A stretch of 52,973 nt of DNA from Pseudomonadota bacterium (GCA_022360315.1 JAKSDA010000610.1:1-52973); one strand, 5' to 3'; numbered from the stretch's first letter, positions 1-9,167 are shown. Numbers and translations: made by a program. The notes: a model not told the origin generated them from the letters alone.

Positions 1-133
1 GCATTATCGATATTCATATTATATCTAGTGCATAGGCATGCTCTGGACATAAGGATTTTGTGTCCCGCAGCAAAGGGGGAAGTGTGCGCGCAGCCCAAAA
101 TCTTTGCCGAGAATGACAGAATCTACTCGCTAA

Positions 134-406
134 GAGACTAACCCAGCGACGTGCGACTACGTAGACTGTTCTGCCGCTGTTTGTGGAGACGGACTATGGA
201 ACCCTGACAACAACGAAGCCTGCGACACAAGGGGGGTTGATACCGCAGCCTGTGACTCCGGTGACTGCTCTGCACCTGAGTGCGGAGATGGCTATTACAA
301 CGCTAAAGCGAATGAGAAATGCGACGATGGATTGAATAACAATGGAAAGAACCCTGATTGTCGTAATGATCAACGACCGCTTTGCGTTAATTGCGTGTGC
401 ATATAA
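134..406 (+). pseudogene. Remnant of a Cys-rich CGDG-repeat surface protein
   Basis: This is a stop-to-stop frame with no start codon: TAA at 131-133 lies directly upstream and the frame ends with TAA at 404-406. The roughly 90 codons give two Cys-rich units, each opening with CGDG, followed by an Asn-rich stretch and E-x-C-D (EACD, then EKCDDG). This is the pattern of the Cys-rich repeat (DUF4215-like) found in many myxobacterial secreted proteins. No signal peptide or initiation site is visible, so it is most likely the decayed 3' end of a larger surface-protein gene. The assignment rests on motif spacing only. Confidence 0.55.
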
Positions 407-423
407 CATTGTACCCCACGAAA

Positions 424-1229
424 ATGATCGTACCTAGGATTAATTGGCTCGGCTATCTTTGCGTACTGCTCATTGCTCCTCTAAATGTGTTTGCTCAGAA
501 TAACCAATCTTTGGATTCGGAGCGTTTGTTAGGCACAATATGGAATAATTCGGCAATTGAGATAAAAGGTGGACTGAACTACGTCGATTTCTACGGGCCT
601 GATACCGATAATGAAGAAGTTTTGTCTCGATTCAGACTATGCTCATCAATCAATTATATCGGAACAATGGCGGGTTTGATCGGTTTCTCCGCCGGCTATT
701 ACCTTCACCGGAATTTTGTGGGACAGCTCGAATGGGCGAGGACGTGCGCATAGAATTCATATAACACTGGAGGGGCGCGGCTATCTTGGCATTCAGTCAG
801 TCGATAAAGACAGTGATTTCAAGAACCGCTCCCTATCCCTTACTGTTGGCCTCCGATGGGCGAACCAACCGAGGGCTATTGAACATAAGATTTTGGACAT
901 CCAAGACTACTGCTCAGATAAGAAGGGTATGCCCAGTCTAAGCAGCTGTCCCAATCTTGATGGAGATGGGGATCGGGACGGTGATGGTATTTGTGATGAC
1001 GATGATGATTGTGATGACGAGAAAGGGAGTCGTGACCTAAACGGCTGCCCCGATGGTGACGAAGATGGAGTTCCGGACTAGCTTATGCAAAGAGGAATCG
1101 GACGACAAAGAAAGCATAGGGTGTCCCGATAGTGACGGTGACGGAATTTATGACAATGAACCTCTTTTCGCGCAAGGAACATTGCAGCAGTTTCGCGAGC
1201 GATTGATCGCTGCGGACATAGCTAGGTGA
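424..1229 (+). pseudogene. Frameshifted outer-membrane beta-barrel/TSP3-repeat protein
   Basis: The reading continues through three frames. Frame one starts with an ATG at 424 and has a signal peptide ending V-F-A before Q, then a barrel-like segment up to a TAG at 751-753. Frame two (about 740-1081) carries further barrel-like sequence and then Asp-rich DGDGDRDGDG and CPDGDEDG repeats, as in the thrombospondin type 3 linkers of OmpA-like proteins, ending in TAG at 1079-1081. Frame three (about 1085-1229) continues with CPDSDGDG and ends at TGA 1227-1229. Both shifts are in the same direction. No OmpA C-terminal peptidoglycan-binding domain follows. I read it as a decayed gene; sequencing error at two places is the alternative. 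Confidence 0.6.
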
Positions 1230-1324
1230 TTCATCGAGTGCACCAGATTTCCATTTTCCACATGTGCCGAGTTCAAACGCGCATATGGGAAGGCATATTC
1301 GGTTTGCGTCTCTGTTTGGCGAGC

Positions 1325-2539
1325 CTATGTTTGTGTGGGCCCCGATGGCGGCGCAGCGGGGCCGGGGGAAATGAGCGGCGCCAGCTCATCGAGTAGCGCC
1401 GGCAGCCGGCTGTACCGCTCGCGCAGCCCGGCGATGTAGCGCTTCCAGCCGGCGTCTTCTGCGCGGTCGGGATACAGATCGCGGATCCGCTGCAAATACC
1501 GACAGGCGTCGCGGTAGTTGGCCCGCCCGCGGCGCTCGATCAGAGCTTCGACATACTTGCCGTACAGAGCACGCGCAGCCTCGGGATGACTGTTCTCCGC
1601 CGCTTGGGCGACCTCATCGACCAGCTTCCACTGGTAAAATGAAATCTGTGGCGGCAGTGCGGCCAAAGCCTGCGCGACCTCGTCTTCGCACAGATATATG
1701 CGAATGCGCAGGTCGCGGTATCGAGAATCGGCAACAGCAGCCTGAAACTCGGATTCAACGTCAGCCCAGCAGTGGAGCGAGCTGGCCACCGCGCGGGCTC
1801 GTCGGTACAGACCCAGCGTGGGCTTTTCAACAAACAACACCCGCATCAGTGCCAGCGCCTCGGCGTTCTTGCCCCGCCGTTCGCAATAATCGATGAGCCA
1901 TTCGAGAAGCTGCCAGTTGCTCTTCTTGCCGAGCGATTTCTTGCCCTTGCTAGGGCCGGCCGCCTCGCTGTGCTGGCGTACCAAGATCTCGACCAGCTGG
2001 CGCAGCTCGTGTTCGGCAGATTGCCCAACCGGCTCGCCATCCCGGTTCGCAGAACCGTCATGCGACGATACATCCGCTGCAATTCTCCGCTGCTCCTCTT
2101 GCCCGTTTCTACCAGATTCACCTCGCTCGGCGTGCTGGACAACTAGATCGGTTAGCGCGGGCTGGCGGCGAACCAAGAGCTGGACCAACTCGATCAGCTG
2201 ACCTCTACTCCGCTGCTCGAGTACTTCGTCAAGTCCCTCGATCGGAGCAAAGGCGTCCGGCGCATCGCGATAGGCAAAGAGTAGAGCCGCCACGTGCTTA
2301 CACGTGCCCTGTCCTCCGACTGGACACGAACACCGAGCCTGTACGATTCCACTATCATCCAGAATAGCCTCCACATGATAGGGATCAGGCCGCGAGCCGT
2401 GGCACGAGGCCCGCAACGTCCGCCCCACCAGCCGGCCCCCAACCACGGCACCCGCGTCCGCATAGCGTCGCCCTCGGACCAGACTTCGCGTATCAACTTG
2501 CGATTCTATGAGTTTCTCGGTGATGGCTGGCAACGTCAT
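1325..2539 (-). CDS. SWIM zinc-finger domain protein
   Basis: 404 residues from the chosen ATG. Residues 70-82 form a SWIM zinc finger, C-x-C-x7-C-x-H (CSC, then CKH), followed by an Ala/Leu-rich helix, as is usual for SWIM proteins thought to bind DNA or protein partners. The remainder is helical, with Arg/Ala-rich repeats resembling the TPR-like C-terminal part of bacterial SWIM proteins. I start it at 2539, not at the upstream ATG at 2575, because GGGAGAGG lies five bases before this ATG and the upstream codons would overlap an inverted repeat at 2550-2570. It is divergent from the ImuB-like gene. Function is unknown beyond the domain. Confidence 0.8.
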   Translation of the reverse strand: MTLPAITEKLIESQVDTRSLVRGRRYADAGAVVGGRLVGRTLRASCHGSRPDPYHVEAILDDSGIVQARCSCPVGGQGTCKHVAALLFAYRDAPDAFAPIEGLDEVLEQRSRGQLIELVQLLVRRQPALTDLVVQHAERGESGRNGQEEQRRIAADVSSHDGSANRDGEPVGQSAEHELRQLVEILVRQHSEAAGPSKGKKSLGKKSNWQLLEWLIDYCERRGKNAEALALMRVLFVEKPTLGLYRRARAVASSLHCWADVESEFQAAVADSRYRDLRIRIYLCEDEVAQALAALPPQISFYQWKLVDEVAQAAENSHPEAARALYGKYVEALIERRGRANYRDACRYLQRIRDLYPDRAEDAGWKRYIAGLRERYSRLPALLDELAPLISPGPAAPPSGPTQT

Positions 2540-2549
2540 GTCGCCTCTC

Positions 2550-2570
2550 CCAGAACTCTGAAAGTTCTGG
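2550..2570 (-). promoter_or_regulatory. Operator-like inverted repeat at the SWIM gene promoter
   Basis: Perfect 8-bp arms CCAGAACT and AGTTCTGG are separated by five bases. On the minus strand a TATAGT (2579-2574) lies four bases upstream of the repeat, so the repeat would cover the expected transcription start. The ribosome binding site of the SWIM gene follows directly. The position fits a repressor operator. The core GAAC-N7-GTTC recalls some LexA boxes, but that is an inference. Confidence 0.5.
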
Positions 2571-2705
2571 TACACTATACCCTACTTTTCCAGTTGAGCC
2601 GATGCCGTGTTGTTTTTTGGCGACGAAGCCAGACACTCGACGAAAAAAGACGATTTTTTATTTTATTCCATGAATTCACGTAGTTAAAAATCACATGATG
2701 ATACT

Positions 2706-2752
2706 GAACAAGTTCTCAGCAAACTGAACATCAGACCAGTGTTTTAAACTGG
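2706..2752 (+). promoter_or_regulatory. Inverted repeats directly upstream of the ImuB-like gene
   Basis: GAACAAGTTC at 2706-2715 is a perfect palindrome. CCAGTGTTTTAAACTGG at 2736-2752 is near-palindromic and ends four bases before the ATG. Both share the GAAC/GTTC or CCAG/CTGG elements of the repeat at 2550-2570, which suggests that one regulator could bind across this divergent promoter region. ImuB genes are usually SOS-controlled in other bacteria; the link here is inferred. Confidence 0.4.
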
Positions 2753-2756
2753 GGGC

Positions 2757-4097
2757 ATGCGAATCGCCTGTGTCTATCTGCCCGCACTTCCGCTGCAAGC
2801 GCACGTTCGCCAGGCCCCACATGTAGCTGGCATGGCGCTGGCGGCTGCCGAGTCCAGTCCGCTCGGCTCGACAGTGACGACGTGCAGTCGAGCCGCGTGG
2901 GCGGAAGGGGTTCGACCGGGTATGTCGGTGTCCACGGCGCGTGCCATTTGTCCCGAGTTGCGGGTCATCCCGGTCGACAGGGCGGTGTATCGCCGCACCA
3001 TCGAAGCGGTGGTAGAGAGTCTGATGGTGCACTGCGAGGTGATCGACGCTGGAGGGGACTTCGACTTGATAGCGCCGCGCCGGGCGATTTACGTCGACGT
3101 GCCGGCGCGTACGCGGGGTGCCAGTTTTGGGCAGAAGCTGCTCACTCAGCTGTCGCGGCAGGGATTGCGCGGCCGTGTCGGCATCGCCGACGATCGGTTT
3201 ACTGCGTACGTTGCAGCTTTGCGAACCGAGCACCGCGGCCAGCCCGATGGTGAGCCACCGCTCTTTCATCAATCGTGCACGGTGGTTGCACGCGGCGGAG
3301 CGGCGGCGTTTCTCGCTCCCCTGTCGCTCGGTCACCTGCCCATTGATCCGGACATCAAGCAGTTGCTCGAGACCTGTGGAGTGAAGACTATGGGTGATTT
3401 TGCCGCCTTGCCGCCCCCTTCGGTGGCGCGAGACCGGGTCGAGCCCGGCACTGACTACCAGGCCCTGGCGCGTGGCCAGGGACCGGCAACCCTGAACGGT
3501 CTGCGATACGGTGACGTGGCGGCTCGTCCAATTGTCGAGCGCATCGATCTCGAGTACGAGTTACACGACTACCAACCGCTCTCGTTCATTCTGCGCACGG
3601 TCTGCGACCGAGTCAGCGACCGCCTGCAGGGCCGCAACCGCGCGGCCAATGCCCTCGAGTTGTCTCTTGCCGACAGCTCCGACGACCTGCACTGGCCGGG
3701 CGCAACAACCGATCGAAAGGGCAGAGATGGAGCCCCGGCGAGCACATCGATCGCGATACCGCTGGACCGACCGGCGCGCTCTGGCCGCAATCTGCTCGAC
3801 GCGATCCGCTCCCAGCTGGACAGGAGCCAGATCTCGCATCCGATCGCAACAGTATGGTTGCGCATTGCAGCTGAGGTTGAAGCTGCCGAGGCCGAGCTCG
3901 ACCTGTTCGCGCAGGGCAACTCGCAGCGCGACCTGGACCGCGTTTGCGACGCGCCGCAGAGCGGCGCTGTGGGCGCTGCAGGCTCTAACCCCAACGTCGC
4001 ATACCGCAGCAAAACGACTCCAGCGCCCCGGCATTCGCGCCGCGGGATCCGGCAGCACAATCGCGCGCGCCAGCAAGTGCTGCGCCTTTTCGATTAG
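2757..4097 (+). CDS. imuB: ImuB-like Y-family DNA polymerase homologue
   Basis: 446 residues with the Y-family polymerase fold. Recognisable parts are the N-terminal IACVYLPALPLQ segment in place of the catalytic D-x-D motif, the conserved GVRPGM turn near residue 52, and YVDV near 112. The acidic residues expected in the first motif and the S-x-D-E motif of active Y-family enzymes are missing, which is typical of ImuB, a non-catalytic partner that links ImuA and DnaE2 to the sliding clamp in mutagenic repair. A possible clamp-binding ELDLF lies in the C-terminal quarter. Neither imuA nor dnaE2 is adjacent, which is unusual because the genes are normally a cassette. The last 60 residues are not recognisably conserved. 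Confidence 0.78.
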   Translation: MRIACVYLPALPLQAHVRQAPHVAGMALAAAESSPLGSTVTTCSRAAWAEGVRPGMSVSTARAICPELRVIPVDRAVYRRTIEAVVESLMVHCEVIDAGGDFDLIAPRRAIYVDVPARTRGASFGQKLLTQLSRQGLRGRVGIADDRFTAYVAALRTEHRGQPDGEPPLFHQSCTVVARGGAAAFLAPLSLGHLPIDPDIKQLLETCGVKTMGDFAALPPPSVARDRVEPGTDYQALARGQGPATLNGLRYGDVAARPIVERIDLEYELHDYQPLSFILRTVCDRVSDRLQGRNRAANALELSLADSSDDLHWPGATTDRKGRDGAPASTSIAIPLDRPARSGRNLLDAIRSQLDRSQISHPIATVWLRIAAEVEAAEAELDLFAQGNSQRDLDRVCDAPQSGAVGAAGSNPNVAYRSKTTPAPRHSRRGIRQHNRARQQVLRLFD

Positions 4098-4228
4098 CGG
4101 CCGGACCGAAGAAATGGGTTGCGTCCAATTCCTTGCTGCCCGCATATCATCGCAGTGGCCGCGAAATGGACCGCCACCGCGATCGCCGCCGTTTTCGCCG
4201 TTCGCTGCTTGTGCTACAAACCGCGGCC

Positions 4229-6166
4229 ATGCACAGCGCGACACGAGCAGTTTATTTGGCATCGGTGTTGGCCCTTTTTGCCGCCTGCGGTGGTGCGCAG
4301 ACCCCGGCGGTTCAACACTCGTCGGGGCAAGGCGACAAGTCCGCGAATTTCGAGCAATACGATGCGCGGACATTTTACGAGACCACGGTGTTTTTTGGTG
4401 GCTCCTTCTCGTCCGATGAGAAGCGCATCCTGGTGACCTCGGACGCGACCGGTATCTTCAACGTCTACGCCCAGCCGATTTCCGGCGGCGCTCCCACGCC
4501 GCTCACCAAGTCGACCAAGGAGTCGATTTTTGGCGTGGGATACTTCCCGGCAGACGACCGGATTCTGTACTCGTCAGATCAGAGTGGAAACGAGCTAAAT
4601 CATATCTACGTCAGGGATCGCGACGGGACATCGCGAGACCTCACCCCCGGCGACAAGGTCAAGGCGCGATTTTCCGGCTGGAGCGGCGACAAGAAGTCCT
4701 TCTGGCTTCTCACCAACGAGCGCGACGCCAACGCGTTCGACCTGTACCGCTACGCCACAGACGGCTACGCCCGCGAACTGGTCTACCAGAACAAGGAAGC
4801 CCATTTTGTCAGCGACGTATCGCCCGATGGCCACTATATCGCGCTGAACAAGGTGCGCAACAACGCCGATTCGGATATCTATCTCGTCGATACTCAGTCT
4901 CCTGAAGCCACGCCCCGGCACATCACTCCCCATCAGGGCAACGTCGAGCACGGTGTCATGTCGTTTTCGCGCGACAACAAGAAACTTTATTACTCCACCG
5001 ACGGTCATGGCGAGTTTCAGCAGATCTGGTCGTATCATCTCGAAACGGGCAAACACCAGCCCGAGGTCGTCGCCGACTGGGATGTGATGTACGTGGCGTT
5101 TTCCGAGACCGGTCGGTATCGAGTCAGCGCGATCAACGCGGACGCGCGTACGGTACTGGAGGTCATGGATACTGAGACCGGCGAAAAACTGGCCATTCCC
5201 GATCTGCCCGGGGGCGATATTAAGCGGGTGTCGTTTTCGCGCAGCGAGACCAAGATGGCGTTTTATCTGGCGAGTGACCGGTCGCCGTCCGATCTGCACA
5301 TACTCGACCTGGCCACGGGCGAGCACCGCAAGCTGACCAATGCGCTCAATCCCGCCATCGACCCGGCGCATCTGGTCGACGGTCAGGTCGTCCGCTACGC
5401 CAGTTTCGACGGCCGCGAGATTCCCGCCATCCTGTACCGGCCGATCACCGCCTCATCACAGAACAGGGTGCCGGCATTGGTGTGGGTCCACGGCGGTCCC
5501 GGCGGGCAGAGTCGGCTCGGCTATCGCGCGCTCATCCAGCATCTGGTTAATCACGGCTACGCCATCCTGGCGGTGAACAACCGCGGATCGTTCGGGTATG
5601 GCAAGACGTTTTATCACCTCGACGACAAAAACCACGGCGAGGGCGACCTGAAGGATTGTGTGTGGGCCCGCAAGTACCTCGAGAGTCTGGATTGGGTCGA
5701 CGGGGCCAGGGTCGGCATCATCGGCGGCAGTTACGGCGGCTTCATGGTATTGGCCGCGCTTGCCTTCGAGCCCGACGCGTTTAACCTGGGTATCGACATC
5801 TTTGGCGTATCCAACTGGCTGCGTACCCTGGAAAGCATCCCGCCCTGGTGGGCCGCATTCCGCGAGGCGCTCTACGCCGAGATGGGCGACCCCAAAACCG
5901 ATCGCCAGCGCCTCGAGCGCATCTCGCCGCTTTTTCACGCCAAGAATATCAAAAAGCCGCTTCTCGTCATCCAGGGGGCAAATGATCCGCGGGTGCTGAG
6001 GGTCGAGAGTGACGAGATTGTCGCCGCTGTGAAGAAAAACGGAGTCCCGGTCGAGTACATCGTATTCGACGACGAGGGCCATGGTTTTCTCAAAAAGGAA
6101 AACCGAATCACCGCCTCCGAGGCGTTCCTGTCGTTTCTGAACAAGCATATGGGCCAGGCGAAATAA
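4229..6166 (+). CDS. S9-family prolyl oligopeptidase, lipoprotein
   Basis: 645 residues from the ATG at 4229, chosen because it opens a lipoprotein signal peptide with the Cys of FAAC after about 20 residues; the longer frame upstream is very Arg-rich and unlikely. The N-terminal two thirds are beta-propeller-like (TolB/WD-type) repeats. The C-terminal alpha/beta-hydrolase domain has Ser501 in GGSYGG, Asp586 in GANDPR and His618 in DEGHGF, a complete S9 catalytic triad. It probably cleaves peptides at the cell surface or in the periplasm. The Nudix gene starts seven bases after its stop, so the two are likely cotranscribed. Confidence 0.9.
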   Translation: MHSATRAVYLASVLALFAACGGAQTPAVQHSSGQGDKSANFEQYDARTFYETTVFFGGSFSSDEKRILVTSDATGIFNVYAQPISGGAPTPLTKSTKESIFGVGYFPADDRILYSSDQSGNELNHIYVRDRDGTSRDLTPGDKVKARFSGWSGDKKSFWLLTNERDANAFDLYRYATDGYARELVYQNKEAHFVSDVSPDGHYIALNKVRNNADSDIYLVDTQSPEATPRHITPHQGNVEHGVMSFSRDNKKLYYSTDGHGEFQQIWSYHLETGKHQPEVVADWDVMYVAFSETGRYRVSAINADARTVLEVMDTETGEKLAIPDLPGGDIKRVSFSRSETKMAFYLASDRSPSDLHILDLATGEHRKLTNALNPAIDPAHLVDGQVVRYASFDGREIPAILYRPITASSQNRVPALVWVHGGPGGQSRLGYRALIQHLVNHGYAILAVNNRGSFGYGKTFYHLDDKNHGEGDLKDCVWARKYLESLDWVDGARVGIIGGSYGGFMVLAALAFEPDAFNLGIDIFGVSNWLRTLESIPPWWAAFREALYAEMGDPKTDRQRLERISPLFHAKNIKKPLLVIQGANDPRVLRVESDEIVAAVKKNGVPVEYIVFDDEGHGFLKKENRITASEAFLSFLNKHMGQAK

Positions 6167-6173
6167 GGCGGCC

Positions 6174-6743
6174 ATGCCCAAATCCGACCCTCCTGACCTG
6201 GACTGGACTATCGTCCGCCAACATCCGGTCAAGGACTATCATATTTTTCGCATTGGACAGCACGACGCCGCTCATCCTCTGACTGGCGAAATCCGGACGT
6301 TTAGCGTCATCGCCATGCCTGACTGGGTCAATGTCGTGGCCATCACGCCGGGCGATGAAATCGTGCTGGTCCGCCAGTACCGCCACGGTAGTGCGCGGCA
6401 GACCCTGGAGATTCCCGGTGGGCTGATCGAAAAGGACGAGAGTGTAGAGCGTGCGGCCAGGCGCGAGTTGCGCGAGGAGACCGGCTACGAGGCCGAGGAC
6501 TGGCACGAAATCGGCGTTGTCGAGCCCAACCCGGCGCTGCAGACCAATCGCTGCTACACGATGCTCGCCCGTGGTGCTCGTCAGGTGGCAGATCTCGATC
6601 CCGACCCCGGCGAGGTCATCGCGGTCGAGCATCGGCCGCTCGCCGATATCCACACCATGGTAAAGAGCGGCGAGATCATCCATGCCATGGTGGTTGCTGC
6701 GTTTTATCACCTGCACGGATATCTACAGGGCTTCGGCGGTTAG
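6174..6743 (+). CDS. Nudix hydrolase, ADP-ribose pyrophosphatase-like
   Basis: 189 residues. A full Nudix box G-x5-E-x7-R-E-U-x-E-E-x-G-U spans residues 83-105 (G83, E89, RE at 97-98, EE at 101-102, G104). The preceding IPGG and the VRQYRHG segment before it match the ADP-ribose/ADP-sugar pyrophosphatase branch, which hydrolyses nucleoside diphosphate sugars to AMP and sugar phosphate in the cytoplasm. The substrate cannot be fixed from sequence. It follows the S9 peptidase gene closely, probably in one transcript that ends before the hairpin at 6758-6789. Confidence 0.88.
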   Translation: MPKSDPPDLDWTIVRQHPVKDYHIFRIGQHDAAHPLTGEIRTFSVIAMPDWVNVVAITPGDEIVLVRQYRHGSARQTLEIPGGLIEKDESVERAARRELREETGYEAEDWHEIGVVEPNPALQTNRCYTMLARGARQVADLDPDPGEVIAVEHRPLADIHTMVKSGEIIHAMVVAAFYHLHGYLQGFGG

Positions 6744-6757
6744 CGGTTAGTCACCTA

Positions 6758-6789
6758 GTAGCGTTCGGAAAAATCCCGAACGCCGCTAC
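6758..6789. terminator. Hairpin between convergent Nudix and SDR genes
   Basis: GTAGCGTTCGG (6758-6768) pairs with 6776-6789 to give 11 base pairs interrupted by a three-base bulge, with a seven-base A-rich loop. It lies 15 bases after the Nudix stop, between converging genes. There is no downstream T tract, so the terminator reading is tentative. Confidence 0.4.
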
Positions 6790-6945
6790 CATTATTGGGC
6801 AAAGCCCTCCGGCGGACTCCCGCCGTGCGCCCCATGTGGCCGAAATCGGTTGATCGCCGCTCTCGGCCGGGGCGCACGCAGATTCGGGAAAAACGATTTT
6901 TTCCGGATGCTGCTAGACGCTCTCGCTCGGCCCGAGACCGGCTTT

Positions 6946-7722
6946 TTAGACGCCCCCGCCTGTCGAATTGATCACCTGTCCAGTGATCCAGCCGGCTTCA
7001 TCGCTGGCCAGCCAGGCAACCAATCGAGCCGCGTCCTCTGGCTGACCCCATCGGCCTTGCGGCGATCGCTGCAATACCGCGTCATGGAGTTCGGCATCGG
7101 CATAACCGGTGTCGGTGGCGCCTGGATTCACTGCATTGACAGTGATACCTCGCGCCGCCAGGTGGGCCGAGAGGCTGAGGGTGAGCTGGTGGAGGGCGCC
7201 CTTGGAAGCCACATACGACAGTTCTTCGGGCATCGGATGCAAATGCTGGCCGGATGTCATCCACACGATGCGTCCTCCTTGGCCGGCCTTGTGCTGCGCC
7301 GCGAATCCCTTGATGAGCAAGAGGCTGGCTCGAACGTTGACCGTCATGTGGAGGTCTATATCGCGAGCTTCGAGGTCTTCGAGCGCTCCTGCGGTGCTGT
7401 AGGCATGATTGACGACCAGGATATCGAGATGGCCAAAAGCCGCCAGGGCCGCTGCGACCACTCGCTCAGGAGAATCGGGCTGCGAGAAATCAGCGCTCAG
7501 ATGCTCCACCCGGCGTCCGTGTGCTCGCAGTGTCTCGACCAGTCCGGATACGCCCTGTGGATCGGCACCCCATGGCTGCTCGCTGTCGTACGGGGCAAAC
7601 GAGTGCAGGAATAGATCCGCACCAGAGGACGCCAATCGCTCTGCGATGGCAAAACCAATGCCGCGGCGCCGACTCACGCCGGTCACCAGTGCGACACGAT
7701 CATTCAGCGTTGGCCCGCCCAT
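6946..7722 (-). CDS. Short-chain dehydrogenase/reductase, FabG-like
   Basis: 258 residues. The Rossmann cofactor motif TG-x5-G-x-G is at residues 14-23, the catalytic set is Ser157, Tyr170 and Lys174 (YVASK), and NPG follows in the substrate-loop region. The usual NNAG motif is altered to NHAY. This fits a classical NAD(P)-dependent SDR of the 3-oxoacyl-ACP reductase type, with substrate undetermined. The start at 7722 is preceded by AGGA at a good distance; the longer frame upstream has no family similarity. It is divergent from the deaminase gene with 47 bp between starts. Confidence 0.86.
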   Translation of the reverse strand: MGGPTLNDRVALVTGVSRRRGIGFAIAERLASSGADLFLHSFAPYDSEQPWGADPQGVSGLVETLRAHGRRVEHLSADFSQPDSPERVVAAALAAFGHLDILVVNHAYSTAGALEDLEARDIDLHMTVNVRASLLLIKGFAAQHKAGQGGRIVWMTSGQHLHPMPEELSYVASKGALHQLTLSLSAHLAARGITVNAVNPGATDTGYADAELHDAVLQRSPQGRWGQPEDAARLVAWLASDEAGWITGQVINSTGGGV

Positions 7723-7769
7723 GTAGCAGTCCTGTGATAGTACCACGCCAGCTTGCCCGAGCGGTGCCG

Positions 7770-8840
7770 ATGGGTGGATACTCACCTCTTGTGACCCGGG
7801 ACCAGGCAAAGCAAGACGACCAAGAGCACCAAACGCAAAGTGACTGGTTCGACCGAGTCCCCAAAGTGGAGCTCCATCTCCACCTGGAGGGCGCAATCCC
7901 ATTGCCAGCGCTGTGGCAGCTGGTGGAGAAATACGGTGCTACCGGCCAGGTGGCCAGCCCCGAGGCGCTCGAGGCCAGGTTTCTCTATCGCGATTTTAAC
8001 CACTTCATTCGGACCTGGATGTGGAAAAATAGCTTTTTGCGTGAGGCCGAGGATTTTGCATTCATGGCCGAGGCGGTCGCTCGCTGGCTGCGTGAGCAGA
8101 ATATCCGCTATGTCGAAGCGTTCTACTCGCCACCCGACTTCGCTCATGCAGATCTGACCGCGGCCCACATCACTGACGCGATACGCGAAGGCGTGGACCG
8201 GGTAGATGGGATCCGGGTGGCGCTGATCGCCGACCTCGTGCGCAATTACGGCCCAAAGCGCGGAGCATCGACCCTCGACGCGGTTCTGGAAGTACTCGAT
8301 CGCGGCGTTATTGGCATCGGCATCGGGGGCAGCGAGGCGATGTACCCGGCCGAGGACTTCGCCACCATCTACGAGCGGGCGCGCGCCGCTGGACTGCGCA
8401 CCACTGCCCACGCGGGCGAGGCTGCAGGCCCGACGAGCATATGGGGGGCCATTCGCGCATTGCGGGTCGACCGCATCGGACACGGAACGCGGGCACGCGA
8501 GGACGCCGAACTCGTGGCCTACCTGGCCGAAGAACAGGTTCCGCTCGAGATGTGCCCGATCTCCAACGTCCGCACGTCCGTGGTGTCTGGCCTGGACGAT
8601 CACCCGATTCGGGCGTTTGTGGACCGCGGGCTCCTGGTCACGGTCAACACCGACGATCCGGCCATGTTTCAGACCTCATTGGCGCACGAATACCGCCAAC
8701 TGGCCGAGGTACACGGCTTTTCTCGCGCAGAAATACGGACGCTGATCGACAATGCCGTCACTGCATCCTGGCTGCCAGATGAGGAAAAGAGTCAACTCCG
8801 GCGCGATCTCGAGCAAGACCCGGGGTGGGTCGACGACTGA
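7770..8840 (+). CDS. Adenosine deaminase family protein
   Basis: 356 residues. The metal-binding H-x-H is in HLHLEG (residues 36-41), followed by the HAGE motif, the HGT motif and NTDDP near the C-terminus, all hallmarks of the zinc-dependent adenosine/adenine deaminases that convert the base to its 6-oxo form with release of ammonia. Length fits the family. Which purine is used cannot be decided here. The ATG at 7770 has no clear Shine-Dalgarno; an in-frame GTG at 7791 is an alternative. Its stop abuts the 3' end of the Fe-S reductase remnant on the other strand. Confidence 0.88.
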   Translation: MGGYSPLVTRDQAKQDDQEHQTQSDWFDRVPKVELHLHLEGAIPLPALWQLVEKYGATGQVASPEALEARFLYRDFNHFIRTWMWKNSFLREAEDFAFMAEAVARWLREQNIRYVEAFYSPPDFAHADLTAAHITDAIREGVDRVDGIRVALIADLVRNYGPKRGASTLDAVLEVLDRGVIGIGIGGSEAMYPAEDFATIYERARAAGLRTTAHAGEAAGPTSIWGAIRALRVDRIGHGTRAREDAELVAYLAEEQVPLEMCPISNVRTSVVSGLDDHPIRAFVDRGLLVTVNTDDPAMFQTSLAHEYRQLAEVHGFSRAEIRTLIDNAVTASWLPDEEKSQLRRDLEQDPGWVDD

Positions 8841-8841
8841 A

Positions 8842-9120
8842 CTACACACCATCCAACCTGACCAGGTGGCGCTCACCCCGGTAGACAGCGCCGAAAAGCA
8901 CGGAGCAACTCGAGCGAGCCCTTGGCGCGACGTCGCGCTGGTCGGCGATCTCAGGGCGATCGACGGCAACAAATCCGACATCGTCGGCGCCAGCATCGAG
9001 ACACAGGCGGCGCAACCATGCCACATCGAGCGGCCTCTCCATATCGGTCTCCCTGGCAAGGGCTGGCGCAGACGAGCGTTTGCGGATTTTTACCACCGTG
9101 GGATAGGATGACAAATTCAT
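8842..9120 (-). pseudogene. Truncated Fe-S (QueG-like) reductase remnant
   Basis: 92 codons. Residues about 31-65 (WLRRLCLDAGADDVGFV, then DRPEIADQR) match what I recall of the N-terminus of QueG-related 4Fe-4S reductases, which are normally several hundred residues long. After that the similarity fades, and the frame stops one base from the end of the deaminase gene, so the cobalamin/Fe-S body is missing. A palindrome like the one before the MarR gene lies 34 bp upstream of the ATG. I read it as a gene cut down by deletion; a genuine small protein is possible but less likely. Confidence 0.5.
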
Positions 9121-9153
9121 GATCGGTCCTCGATTCGTCGGTAAAAAGCATTA

Positions 9154-9167
9154 ATTGTATATGCAAC
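9154..9167 (-). promoter_or_regulatory. MarR-type operator before the Fe-S remnant
   Basis: On the minus strand the site reads GTTGCATATACAAT, a near-palindrome matching 11 of 14 positions of the perfect palindrome in front of the marR gene at 9677-9690. It lies in the short gap between marR and the remnant, 34 bp before the remnant's start codon. Confidence 0.55.

Noticed and set aside
3561..4373. 270-codon minus-strand frame across the end of the ImuB-like gene
   Set aside because: Antisense to a recognised gene and spanning the next gene's start; no domain visible.
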